NCBI RefSeq assembly: GCF_900104155.1
Contig: NZ_FMYB01000002.1
Coordinates: 62,001-126,000 of the forward strand
Origin: Butyrivibrio sp. INlla16
GTDB lineage: Bacteria > Bacillota > Clostridia > Lachnospirales > Lachnospiraceae
DNA: 64,000 nucleotides
Direction: 5' to 3'
Shown here: piece by piece, positions 16,540 through 25,369 of the stretch
How positions within the stretch are numbered: position 1 is the first letter of the stretch
How the letters are laid out: each line of letters opens with the position of its first letter
Notes under the pieces: generated by a model
Told to the model about the DNA's origin: nothing
The model's database searches: none
What the model saw: the letters and a program-made list of their open reading frames with translations, nothing else
Position numbers and translations under genes: made by a program

Positions 16540-18417
16540 ATGACAAAAGAAGAATTCAAAGAAGTGTACCGCCATTCATTGGCACACATCCTGGCAAAAG
16601 CCGTAATCGAGCTTTACGGTGAGGAGACACAGTACGCAATTGGTCCGCAGGTAGCAGACGGTTGCTATTATGATTTCGTTTTGCCGAAGGCTGTTACTGA
16701 GGATGATTTCAAGACTATCGAGGATAAGATGCGCGAGATCATCAAGAGAAGAGAGGACTGGACAAGAAAAGAGGTATCCAAGGCTGAAGCTCTCGAGATT
16801 TTCAAAGGTCAGAAATTTAAGACCGAGCTTATCGAGGATCTTCCCGAGGGTGAGACCATCACTACTTATAACACAGGTGATGACTTCATCGATCTTTGCC
16901 GCGGACCTCACGTTGAGAACTCTCAGGAGCTGATGAATGTTTCATATAAATTGAAGGCTGTATCCGGTGCATACTGGAGAGGCGATGAGAAGAGAGATTC
17001 CATGACCAGAATCTACCTCTACGCTTTTCCTTCAAAGGACGAGCTCAAGGCTCACCTCAAGATGATCCAGGAGGCCTTGGAGCGCGATCACAAGAAGATC
17101 GGTGCTCAGCTTGATCTTTTCATGTTTGATGAGACAGCTCCCGGAATGCCTTACTGGCTTCCCAGAGGCTGGAAAATGTACCAGAAACTCCTCAAGTTCT
17201 CAAGAGATATTCAGGAGAGACATGGCTATACAGAGATCGCTGCTCCCCTTATCGATAATAAGAAGCTGTGGCTCATCAGTGGACACTGGGCTCACTACAT
17301 CAACAACATGTTCATAGTTCCCGGAATCGCAGGACACGTGCAGGCAGATACCAATATTCCTGACGTAGCCGAGAGCATGGAAGAGGATGCACCTAAGGCT
17401 CCCGTAAAGATTGAGAGAGGCTCGGTTATCTACAACAGAGAAGCGCTTGATACAATGGGCGCTAAGCCTATGAACTGTCCTAACGCGATGATGACTTACA
17501 AGAGAACAGTTCATTCTTATAAAGAACTTCCTATTCGTTACAGCGAGTATGATGTACTTCACAGAAAAGAGAAGTCAGGACAGATGAACGGTCTTTTCCG
17601 TGTTCAGGAGTTCAGACAGGATGATGACCATACATTCGTAATGGAGTCACAGATCCAGGATGAGATTGCAGATATCATCTCAATTGCAGACGAGATCTAC
17701 AAGACATTCGGTGTAACTTACAGAGCTGAGTTTTCAACACGTCCCGAGGACTTCATGGGCGATATCGAGGTTTGGAACAGAGCTGAGGCTGCTATTAAGA
17801 GCATTCTTGATAAGAAATATGGCGAGGATGGCTATGAGATAAATGAAGGCGACGGTGCTTTCTACGGTCCCAAGATCGACCTTCAGATTAAGGATGCGCT
17901 CGGAAGAGAGTGGCAGTGCGGAACAGTACAGCTTGACTATCAGCTGCCTCACAACTTTGGCCTTACATATCAGGCTCAGGACGGAAGTCTTGAGATGCCT
18001 GTTGTTATTCACAGAGCGATCTACGGATCACTTGAGAGATTCATAGGTATCATTATCGAGAACTTCAAGGGTGCTTTCCCGTTCTGGCTCAGCCCTTATC
18101 AGGTAGGTATCGTTCCTATCCGCGTAGAACACAATGAGTATGCTAAGAAGGTAGCAGATCTTCTTTATGAGAACGGAATTGATGTTGAGGCTGACTACTC
18201 CGACAATAACATGAAGGAGAAGATCAAGAAGTTCAAGAACTACAAGGATCCTTACATCATCGTACTCGGTGATAAGGAGGCAGCTGAGAACACTGTTTCA
18301 ATCAATGTTCGCGGTTCCAACAAGCAGATTCAGAACGTACCTCTCGATAAGTTCGTTGAGATGTGCAAGAAGATGAACGCTGAGCACACACTTGAGCTTA
18401 TTGATAGTGTAGAGTAA
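16540..18417 (+). CDS. thrS: Threonyl-tRNA synthetase lacking the TGS domain
   Basis: ThrRS charges tRNA-Thr. The 625-aa protein starts directly with the editing domain (RHSLAHILAKAV; DLCRGPHV), so the usual N-terminal TGS domain is absent. The class II core is present, with zinc ligands Cys in PMNCPNAM, His in DDDHTF and His in VVIHRAIYGSLERF, then the anticodon-binding domain. There is an insertion of about 40 residues before PMNCP (around residues 265-305), and the usual MNCPGH is MNCPNA. ATG 16540 follows AAGGAGAG. No T-box leader is seen. Flanked on both sides by the 45-bp repeat. Confidence 0.92.
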   Translation: MTKEEFKEVYRHSLAHILAKAVIELYGEETQYAIGPQVADGCYYDFVLPKAVTEDDFKTIEDKMREIIKRREDWTRKEVSKAEALEIFKGQKFKTELIEDLPEGETITTYNTGDDFIDLCRGPHVENSQELMNVSYKLKAVSGAYWRGDEKRDSMTRIYLYAFPSKDELKAHLKMIQEALERDHKKIGAQLDLFMFDETAPGMPYWLPRGWKMYQKLLKFSRDIQERHGYTEIAAPLIDNKKLWLISGHWAHYINNMFIVPGIAGHVQADTNIPDVAESMEEDAPKAPVKIERGSVIYNREALDTMGAKPMNCPNAMMTYKRTVHSYKELPIRYSEYDVLHRKEKSGQMNGLFRVQEFRQDDDHTFVMESQIQDEIADIISIADEIYKTFGVTYRAEFSTRPEDFMGDIEVWNRAEAAIKSILDKKYGEDGYEINEGDGAFYGPKIDLQIKDALGREWQCGTVQLDYQLPHNFGLTYQAQDGSLEMPVVIHRAIYGSLERFIGIIIENFKGAFPFWLSPYQVGIVPIRVEHNEYAKKVADLLYENGIDVEADYSDNNMKEKIKKFKNYKDPYIIVLGDKEAAENTVSINVRGSNKQIQNVPLDKFVEMCKKMNAEHTLELIDSVE

Positions 18418-18439
18418 AAAAACTGATCAGAAATAAACG

Positions 18440-18484
18440 CCTTCCCCCACTGGGGGAAGGTGGCGCGAAGCGCCGGATGAGGGG
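18440..18484. repeat. 45-bp dispersed repeat, copy 3
   Basis: CCTTCCCCCACTGGGGGAAGG, then TGGCGCGAAGCGCCGGATGAGGGG. Compensating changes keep the first stem paired relative to copy 2. Its terminal GAGGGG serves as the likely ribosome site of the gene starting at 18489. Confidence 0.9.
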
Positions 18485-18488
18485 ATTA

Positions 18489-20156
18489 ATGACACTCCTT
18501 AACGATTCAAAAAAAACGTGGGACAAAGCCGAAATAATCTGCGGAAGTCTTCTATACCTGATTTCTTCAGCAATGATTATCTTTTCAGCATATCTTTGCT
18601 TTAGTCCCGACATATGGTACGACGAGCTCTTTAGCATGCAGCTTGCCACTAAGCCTGTTTCTGAGATGGTTAAATTAACAGCGGCGGATGTTCACCCGCC
18701 GCTGTATTATATTATCGTCCATTTCGTGATTAAGGCGCTCACACCCTTTGGCAATTCCTTCATGTCATCCGGACTTGTAAATAGCGGAGCTGCCCTGGGG
18801 AGCATGCAGATCATGTATGCAAAACTGGCGAGTGTAATTCCGCTGTTCATTCTCTTTTTGTATGCCGTCACAATCATCAGAAAGCGCTACGGAATTCTCG
18901 TGGGAGGACTTTTTTCCTGCGCTGTGATTGCAATGCCGCAGATGGCTGATTATGCGGTTGAAGTGCGTATGTACAGCTGGGTTATGCTTTTTGTGACAGC
19001 ACTTTGCATACACGCCGGGCCGTTTATTGAGACTGAAAAGGATAAGCAGATAAAGGGACTGAAGTGGGGGAAGATTTTTCCTTTATTTATATATGGGCTG
19101 TTAGCCTGCTATACTCAGTACTATGCTGCTGTCGCAGTGGCTGCGGTATATCTGTTCCTGATCATTTGGTCGGTTCGGAAAAATGTATATCAGCTTGGAA
19201 TCCTGCTTATCAGTGCCAACATGACTGCGGTTTGCTATGTGCCCTGGATAAGCGTTGTGCTTTCGCAGGCGAGATCAGTCTCATCCAATTACTGGATTCA
19301 GCCGCTGTCTCTAAGGAGCTTTGGCGGAATTATCAAGTTCCTGATGAAGCCCGGATTTTTTAATGATAAACTCGCTACTGTTCTGGCAGTTGTGATGTTT
19401 GTGCTGGTGGTAGCAGTGGTATTTTGCAATATCAGGGACTCCTATATGTGGCTCTGCTTCATGCCGATAATCGGAATTATTGCCTTTGGCTTTGCTGTGT
19501 CATTTTTACTTAGACCTGTTTTTATATACAGGTACATGATTCCCGCTATGGGAGCTATGTGGCTTTCAGTACTGATTGCTGCTAAGCGGCTCCTTAATGG
19601 AGAACGTGGAAAACTCCTATTTGCAGGACTTCTTCTGTATACATTGATGACTATTTTCTGCATCAGAGACTTTTGGGCTTTCCGTGGAAATGAGCTCTAT
19701 AAACGTGTTAATATGGTACAGACGGAGCAGTTCTGGAAGGGTATATGTGAAGGCACAGGTGCTGAAAATACAGATGAGGACTCACTTTCGGAAGATCCGA
19801 TACTCATCTGCAATTTTGAACAGGTAGCGGCTCTTTCAATGTACTATGCGAATGGATACTGTGACATAGTGGGAGATGCGGGAAAAGAGCTTCCGGTACA
19901 GGTTTATCTATACGGAGCGATAACGGATAGCATTCTTGAGAGTACTTTACCGGGGATACAGGTTATAAGTGAATACCCGGAAGTTCAGGAGCTTGTGGAC
20001 AGTGGGAGGAGAGTGCTTTTCCTTGGAAGCTTTAATTCCAGAGAGGACATTCTGCAAGAATGGAAGGATTCACCTGCCGGGATTGAAAATAAGAACATTG
20101 GCAGCTATCTTAATGAGCGATATTGGTTTGATGTGTTTGAACTATCGCGAAAATGA
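18489..20156 (+). CDS. Polytopic membrane protein, GT-C/GT39-like glycosyltransferase
   Basis: The 555-aa protein has about 10-12 hydrophobic helices and a C-terminal soluble part. Its first loop holds DIWYDELFSMQLA followed by ADVHPPLYYIIVHF, the Asp-Glu plus PPLYY arrangement typical of GT-C enzymes (GT39/ArnT-like) that use polyprenyl-phosphate sugars outside the membrane. The acceptor is unknown. I prefer ATG 18489, spaced from GAGGGG at 18479-18484, over an ATG at 18477 inside the repeat. The next gene follows 64 bases later on the same strand. Confidence 0.7.
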   Translation: MTLLNDSKKTWDKAEIICGSLLYLISSAMIIFSAYLCFSPDIWYDELFSMQLATKPVSEMVKLTAADVHPPLYYIIVHFVIKALTPFGNSFMSSGLVNSGAALGSMQIMYAKLASVIPLFILFLYAVTIIRKRYGILVGGLFSCAVIAMPQMADYAVEVRMYSWVMLFVTALCIHAGPFIETEKDKQIKGLKWGKIFPLFIYGLLACYTQYYAAVAVAAVYLFLIIWSVRKNVYQLGILLISANMTAVCYVPWISVVLSQARSVSSNYWIQPLSLRSFGGIIKFLMKPGFFNDKLATVLAVVMFVLVVAVVFCNIRDSYMWLCFMPIIGIIAFGFAVSFLLRPVFIYRYMIPAMGAMWLSVLIAAKRLLNGERGKLLFAGLLLYTLMTIFCIRDFWAFRGNELYKRVNMVQTEQFWKGICEGTGAENTDEDSLSEDPILICNFEQVAALSMYYANGYCDIVGDAGKELPVQVYLYGAITDSILESTLPGIQVISEYPEVQELVDSGRRVLFLGSFNSREDILQEWKDSPAGIENKNIGSYLNERYWFDVFELSRK

Positions 20157-20220
20157 GAAGACAGACAAGAGGATAGCTGATTACAGAAAGATTATTTCTA
20201 TAGATATATAGGAGAGACAT

Positions 20221-20907
20221 TTGAGAAAAAGATTTTTATCAATTATCTTCATACTTACGGTATTCACGCTGGGAAACAGCAGAATCAGCACGCTGGCTTC
20301 GGCAGGTGCGGGCGCGGTTCTGGATGACATGATTAAGGATGCGGATTCTGAGAATTCTTCCGGATCAGGTGATGAATCCAAGGCCGGAGGTATATCAAAG
20401 CTTCCGGAAGCACTTGCCTGTACGTTTTTCGTGCCCATGGGATTCAAGGCTTCAGATGAACCCGGAGTCTTTGTGAATGAGCACTATCCGTTGGAATCCG
20501 CAAACATCACTTACGAGGTTTCGGTTCTTCCGGAAAAGAAAATACTTACCAATGCTCAGAGGGCAGCAGGGGAATCCGAGGATGCGACCAATATCGAGTA
20601 TAGATATGACGAACTCGCCGCAGAGATGTATGAGACTATTCAAAAGGAAAACTACGAAAGTCTCTACGGAGAAAACATCGGATTTACGCTGGAATCCTTT
20701 GAAAACATGGAGTATGACGGTTTCCCGGGATATATGATAAGGACCTCTTACACACCGGAGAACTCACAGACAATTCATCAGGCTATCGCAATAGTACTTT
20801 CCAAAAACAAGGTATTCACGATTGTCTTTTCAAGGGCAGAGGATGATGACTTTGAGGACAAATGTACACAGACACTGGATACAATACATGTTCTTGCTAA
20901 GAAGTAA
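20221..20907 (+). CDS. Secreted protein of unknown function (DUF1795/PsbP-like pattern)
   Basis: A TTG start with AGGAGAG upstream gives a 228-aa product with a signal peptide (about 1-25), a Ser/Gly/Asp-rich linker (about 35-60), and a mixed alpha/beta domain (ACTFFVPMGFKASDEPGVF...GYMIRTSYTPENSQTIHQAIAIVLSKNKVFTIVFS...FEDKCTQTLDTIHV). The domain pattern resembles small secreted DUF1795/PsbP-like folds, without a clear motif. It follows the membrane GT gene and ends in a strong terminator, so the two probably form one unit. Confidence 0.6.
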   Translation: MRKRFLSIIFILTVFTLGNSRISTLASAGAGAVLDDMIKDADSENSSGSGDESKAGGISKLPEALACTFFVPMGFKASDEPGVFVNEHYPLESANITYEVSVLPEKKILTNAQRAAGESEDATNIEYRYDELAAEMYETIQKENYESLYGENIGFTLESFENMEYDGFPGYMIRTSYTPENSQTIHQAIAIVLSKNKVFTIVFSRAEDDDFEDKCTQTLDTIHVLAKK

Positions 20908-20934
20908 CCGCTCATTTAGAGCGGTTTTTCTTTT
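20906..20934 (+). terminator. Intrinsic terminator
   Basis: AACCGCTC (20906-20913) pairs with GAGCGGTT (20919-20926), followed by a T-rich tract. Confidence 0.9.
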
Positions 20935-21062
20935 ATATAGTACGTGCTCAATAATTAATAACTACTGATATTTACTGACTTTGTGGGCAATCCGTGAGAT
21001 AATAGATGCAAGGAAATTATTACTTTTACCTCAAAAACCTTGCACCTTTCGCGGAGAATCCC

Positions 21063-21477
21063 ATGTACAAAAAGAATCAAAATCGTCAAATTACCCTCAA
21101 GTTGTGGGATGCCGGCAAAGCCTCTAAGGATGGCACTTGGTGCACTTCTCATTCAGAAGAAATATGACTATTCTGACAGAGAGCTTGTAGAACAAATCCA
21201 GGAGAATCCGTATTATCAATACTTCATCGGGCTACCAGGATTCCAGCTAGAGCAACCATTTGCACCATCACTACTTGTTGAGTTCCGAAAACACCTTACG
21301 GATGAAAAGCTTGCCGGACCAGCTCTTGGAAGGCCTGGCAAAGATACAGTCATCGATAAGCGTACAGAGTACATTGATAGTGTAGACAGAATCGAAGCCC
21401 GGTGTAAATTTGGAATATCAAAACGCAGTCACGGACTGGGGCTGATTTTGGGAAACGTGAGAACTTACATTTGTTAA
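21063..21477 (+). pseudogene. IS1182/IS5-type transposase relic with internal deletions
   Basis: Frames show MYKKNQNRQITL (from ATG 21063), then after a frame change RMALGALLIQKKYDYSDRELVEQIQENPYYQYFIGLPGFQ, then a jump to RPGKDTVIDKRTEYIDSVDRIEARCKFGISKRSHGLGLI, which belongs to the C-terminal third of such transposases. The middle, with most of the DDE core, is missing. About 140 residues remain where roughly 450-480 are expected. No terminal inverted repeats could be assigned. The relic is inactive. Confidence 0.8.
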
Positions 21478-21699
21478 TTTTAATCTTTATAAAAAGAGAT
21501 ATTAACGGAAAAAAGAATATTCTATGTCAGGTGTGCGGAAACTAAATTTGCTGATACAAAGAGAAATATCAGGAAAATAGAAGAGTTTAAGGGAATTATT
21601 AAATTTTGAATATAAAGAAATTCGTTTATAAATATTTTAGAATTGGTCTGATTGACGGAAACTAAATCCGAGAATACACTACAGTTACTGTTTTTGTTC

Positions 21700-21790
21700 T
21701 GCGACAAAACATATTTCGGCAAACTATGGGTGACCATAGGACGCAAAGCTATAGGGACTTTCATTAAGAAGTCAGCCAGTTGCACTTTCT
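21700..21790 (+). ncRNA. c-di-GMP-I (GEMM) riboswitch
   Basis: Core elements: CTATGG-GTGA-CCATAG hairpin with GNRA loop (21724-21739), then GACGCAAAGCTATAGGGACT, a short stem closed by AAGTC, and AGCCAGTTGC. This order matches the class I cyclic-di-GMP aptamer. A terminator follows within 10 bases and the regulated gene starts at 21844. Whether ligand turns expression on or off cannot be decided by eye. Confidence 0.85.
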
Positions 21791-21793
21791 GAG

Positions 21794-21823
21794 AACCTTA
21801 GCTTTGCGAAGCGAAGGTTTTTT
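21794..21823 (+). terminator. Expression-platform terminator of the c-di-GMP riboswitch
   Basis: AACCTTAGCTT (21794-21804) pairs with AAGCGAAGGTT (21809-21819) with one mismatch, 4-nt loop, followed by TTTT. It lies between the aptamer and the next ribosome site. Confidence 0.85.
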
Positions 21824-21843
21824 AGAAAGGGGATTTGTTCATT

Positions 21844-24495
21844 ATGAATCGAATCAAATCAATTCTCGCTATTGCTTTGACAATGTTAATTGTCTTTTCC
21901 GGCGTTTCGCCGACTTCTATGTCAGTAATGGCAAAGAAGTCATCTTCAGGGGGAAAATCCATAACCCTCAACTATTCCCAGTACACACTTAAGAAGGGCA
22001 AAAAAGTAAAGCTTAAGGCAACAACATCTTCTAAAAAGAAGTCAGTTGTATTTAAGAGTAAGAACCCCAAGGTAGCAACCGTTGACAGCAAGGGTAACGT
22101 AAAGGCTGCTAAAAAGGGAAAAACAGTTATCACAGCTACAATAAAGGGTACTAAGAAAAGTGCAAAATGTACTATTTATGTAGGATCACCCGTAAGCATT
22201 GTATCCATTGGGGATCAGCAGATAGAACTTAATGCAGGGCAGAATTATCAGGTGACAGCAAGAGTTGAGCCCCTGGATGCTTCTATTAAAACAGTAAGCT
22301 TTAAGAGTTCAGATGAGTCTGTTGCATCAGTTTCAGAATCAGGACTTGTTGTTGCAAAAGGAGAAGGAACTGCCACAATAACAGCAACAGCTAATGACGG
22401 AAGTAAGAAAAGCGCATCTTTGCTTGTTAAGGTAAACGGTGCAACACAAAACGGCAAAGATTCCAAGGATTCAAAGGATTCCAAGGATGCAAATAATACA
22501 AATAATACAAATGGCACAAATGGCTCAGGTGAGTCCGGTAACTCAGGTGGATCATCAGAGTCAACCATAGGTTCCGCATCAAAGAATTCAGGCCTTGTAA
22601 CCCTGACAGCTTCAAGTAATAGCGTTGTAGCCGGAACTACAGATAATAAAGTATATTTATATGCCACAGTCGCTGTAAATGTAGATAAAGTTGAGCTCTA
22701 TGACTCCAATGGCAACTTTGTAAAAGCGATGGAGGATGACGGAGTTTATAAAGATAGCGGCGATGATATGAAGGGAGACCAGATTTACTCTGCTTACAAA
22801 AGGTTTGTATCAGGTAATAACGGTCGTTACAGCTATTATGTAAAGGCATATGTGGGATCAGAGGAGATAACCTCTGACACAGTTGATATTGATGTTGTTT
22901 CCGTAATGTCCGATGAAAATAGAGAAGAGATGACAGCAGCGGATAATGCCATCGAAGAGGTAACGGAAACTCTTAATCCAAATGCCACCATCGAAGTAAA
23001 AAAGACAGCAGTTCAGAATGTCTTAAATGAACAGAAAAACTCCGGAAATATTAAATCTGTCGGAACATTTGACAGTGAATCAAATGTTATAACCTTTGAA
23101 TATACTGATGGCACCACAGGTGCAGTATCTCTTGAAGAGAATACAATTAAGAGTAATGGTACCGGAAAAGTTCGTAATCCCAAGGGAAGCGGACTCTGGG
23201 ATACAATGATTAAGTCGGAATCTCTTGCACCGATTGCCCGTAACAGCTCAAATACTGCAGGATCAATCGGAAAAGCTATCATATACTTCGGTTTTAGCGG
23301 AAGTAATGAAGTAGGCTGGAGAAAGGCATATTATAACGACGAAGCCATTCCGGAACTGAATGGAATGGGACTGACAACAACTATGAAGGAAGCTACCTTA
23401 AAAGACTTCAAAGCTATGTCAGCCTATGATGTTATTGTTTTCAGTATGCATGGATCCTCTTATGGAAATGATCTCTATATGTGTACCTATGAAAAAGTTT
23501 CTGCTGAAAAGGATAACGCGTATTATGCAGATCTGATCAATGGCAGAGTAGTAAGAGCAACACTTATAGATGGCAATACATACTACTGGGTTAAGCCCGC
23601 ATTCTTTACTGCAAACCTTGGTGCTACTTCCCTGAACGGAAAAGTACTTTTCTCTGAGACCTGCGATTTTATGGGTGAGGGATCAAAAGTAAGCACACAG
23701 TTTTCATCAGCACTCTTAGGACGCGGAGCAAGTACGGTTGTGGGCTTCCATAATTCAGTTCTTGCAGTCTACAGTAGAGAACTTATGAAGGCATTTGTTA
23801 CAGGACTTGCTTCCGGTAAGACAACAGGCGACGCATTCGCAAGTGCAACGGCAACATACGGGGTAAATGACGGGCACGGAGCATACCCTATACTTTCAGG
23901 ATCAACCAATACTGTGCTGTTCACAGATGATTTCAAAAACGGAAGCTTTGAATTAACACCTGTTTTGACAGAATGGTATCATCTTGGTGATGCAAGAACC
24001 ATAACAGGACTTGCAGAATTATCACCCACTCATGGAAAAAAGATGGCGATACTTACAACCGGTATCGGATCATCCTCCTCTTCTTACGACACACAGAAGA
24101 ATGAGGGTACAGAGGGAAGTGTTCTTTCGCAGACCTTTGTGGTTCCGTCGGATGCAAGCACACTCAGCTTTACCTATAATGTGGTATCTGAAGAGCCTCT
24201 GGAATATGTTAATACTGAGTTTGATGACAAATTTATAGCCCGTCTCCTGGATACTAACGGAAATCTGATTGTAGAGCTTGCACGTGAAGAGGTTAATACT
24301 TCCACATGGTATGAGATATTTAATATCGATTTTGATGACGGTGACGATACTGTTTATCATACTAAGTGGAAGGATGTTTCCTACGATTTGTCTTCGCTCA
24401 GAAATCAGAGAGTAACACTTGAATTCGTGACATTTGATGAAGGCGATTCAGTATTTGATACAGTAGGTATAATTGATAATGTGGTTGTAAAATGA
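21844..24495 (+). CDS. Secreted Ig-like (BIG2) protein with possible clan CD cysteine peptidase domain
   Basis: The 883-aa protein (ATG 21844, AAAGGGG upstream) has a signal peptide (1 to about 32), two bacterial Ig-like BIG2 domains (about 40-115 and 118-200), a Lys/Asp/Asn/Ser linker, a beta-rich region, then a segment with VIVFSMHG (His536) and KVLFSETCD (Cys607), the hydrophobic-strand-HG and strand-xxC pattern of caspase-like (clan CD) peptidases, and a C-terminal jelly-roll-like domain. Regulated by the upstream c-di-GMP riboswitch. It overlaps the next lipoprotein gene by four bases. Surface or secreted location is likely; peptidase activity is inference. An adhesin without activity is the alternative. 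Confidence 0.7.
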   Translation: MNRIKSILAIALTMLIVFSGVSPTSMSVMAKKSSSGGKSITLNYSQYTLKKGKKVKLKATTSSKKKSVVFKSKNPKVATVDSKGNVKAAKKGKTVITATIKGTKKSAKCTIYVGSPVSIVSIGDQQIELNAGQNYQVTARVEPLDASIKTVSFKSSDESVASVSESGLVVAKGEGTATITATANDGSKKSASLLVKVNGATQNGKDSKDSKDSKDANNTNNTNGTNGSGESGNSGGSSESTIGSASKNSGLVTLTASSNSVVAGTTDNKVYLYATVAVNVDKVELYDSNGNFVKAMEDDGVYKDSGDDMKGDQIYSAYKRFVSGNNGRYSYYVKAYVGSEEITSDTVDIDVVSVMSDENREEMTAADNAIEEVTETLNPNATIEVKKTAVQNVLNEQKNSGNIKSVGTFDSESNVITFEYTDGTTGAVSLEENTIKSNGTGKVRNPKGSGLWDTMIKSESLAPIARNSSNTAGSIGKAIIYFGFSGSNEVGWRKAYYNDEAIPELNGMGLTTTMKEATLKDFKAMSAYDVIVFSMHGSSYGNDLYMCTYEKVSAEKDNAYYADLINGRVVRATLIDGNTYYWVKPAFFTANLGATSLNGKVLFSETCDFMGEGSKVSTQFSSALLGRGASTVVGFHNSVLAVYSRELMKAFVTGLASGKTTGDAFASATATYGVNDGHGAYPILSGSTNTVLFTDDFKNGSFELTPVLTEWYHLGDARTITGLAELSPTHGKKMAILTTGIGSSSSSYDTQKNEGTEGSVLSQTFVVPSDASTLSFTYNVVSEEPLEYVNTEFDDKFIARLLDTNGNLIVELAREEVNTSTWYEIFNIDFDDGDDTVYHTKWKDVSYDLSSLRNQRVTLEFVTFDEGDSVFDTVGIIDNVVVK

Positions 24496-24836
24496 TGAAA
24501 AATGCAGTTCGAACGGTTATACTGATTGCTATAATTTCATGTACTATTCTTTGTGGATGCAACCAAAAGATAACAGGGAATGGTGATAAGGAGGCAGCGG
24601 CAGTTATGAGCAGTGATTATATCAGTGTTGTTTCGAAAAGAGTGACGAACGTTTTGAAAAATGCTACCTCGGAGGATGCCGCGTTGTCAGGATTAAGCGA
24701 AGAATTGGAAGCATTAACGAAGGAGGGATATATTCTGGACTATAAGATTGATTATCCCAAGGCAGTGCAGGTGACCTATTCGGATTCCACGGAAGGAATG
24801 ATCATGCTTACACCGTTTGATACTAACTACAACTAA
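24492..24836 (+). CDS. Small lipoprotein, unknown function
   Basis: The 114-aa product has a lipoprotein signal with lipobox ILCGC (cysteine about 23), then a small acidic domain. Its start overlaps the stop of the upstream Ig-like protein gene (ATGATGA), so translation is probably coupled and it shares the c-di-GMP riboswitch. It may be a chaperone, anchor or inhibitor for the large protein; this is inferred from coupling only. I do not recognise a family. Confidence 0.65.
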   Translation: MMKNAVRTVILIAIISCTILCGCNQKITGNGDKEAAAVMSSDYISVVSKRVTNVLKNATSEDAALSGLSEELEALTKEGYILDYKIDYPKAVQVTYSDSTEGMIMLTPFDTNYN

Positions 24837-24954
24837 ACAGCAATCTTGAAAACTTTATAAAATAACATTGTGCACTTTGCGTTTTTTACTATATATGGTA
24901 AAATAAAATAATTAGCAGACGATATATAGTGTTTGATTCTTGTATGGGGGTATT

Positions 24955-25323
24955 ATGGCAGGAATAGAGCTTCTATTATTTATCTGTGTTCTTATTTGTC
25001 CTGTGATAGCGGCGATTGCAGGATTTATTCTTATGAAAAATCCACCGAAAGAAATCAATGATACCAAGGGGTACAGAACGAAAAGATCCAAGAGCAGCCA
25101 GGAGGCTTGGGATTTTGCGAATACCTATAGCGGAAGAAATACTATGATCTATGGAATAGTAGCACTTGTACTTAGTGGAATAGCCTATGTTTTGGTTGTG
25201 AAAAATGCAGGCTTTAATCCGCTTGCAGCGATGGTGCTTATTATTTTGATTCAGATGGTTGTCATGATAATCGTTATGATTGTTCCGACGGAGAAAAAGT
25301 TGAAAGAAAAGTTTGGGGAGTAA
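24955..25323 (+). CDS. SdpI-like small membrane protein
   Basis: The 122-aa protein (ATG 24955, GGGGG upstream) has three TM helices (about 3-24, 61-80, 87-108) and between the first two the motif GYRTKRSKSSQEAWDFANTYSG, typical of SdpI/YhfL proteins. In Bacillus SdpI gives immunity to the SdpC toxin and relays its signal; most homologues have no known toxin partner. No sdpABC genes are visible here. The gene downstream is an HlyD-like exporter subunit 46 bases away, an interesting but unproven link to peptide export. Confidence 0.7.
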   Translation: MAGIELLLFICVLICPVIAAIAGFILMKNPPKEINDTKGYRTKRSKSSQEAWDFANTYSGRNTMIYGIVALVLSGIAYVLVVKNAGFNPLAAMVLIILIQMVVMIIVMIVPTEKKLKEKFGE

Positions 25324-25369
25324 AATCAAACACTTTTAACATAACTTTAATGGGTGGGGGGAGACTCAG

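Noticed and set aside
21522-21785. Minus-strand frame of 87 codons upstream of the riboswitch
   Set aside because: It overlaps the c-di-GMP aptamer antisense and has no ribosome site.
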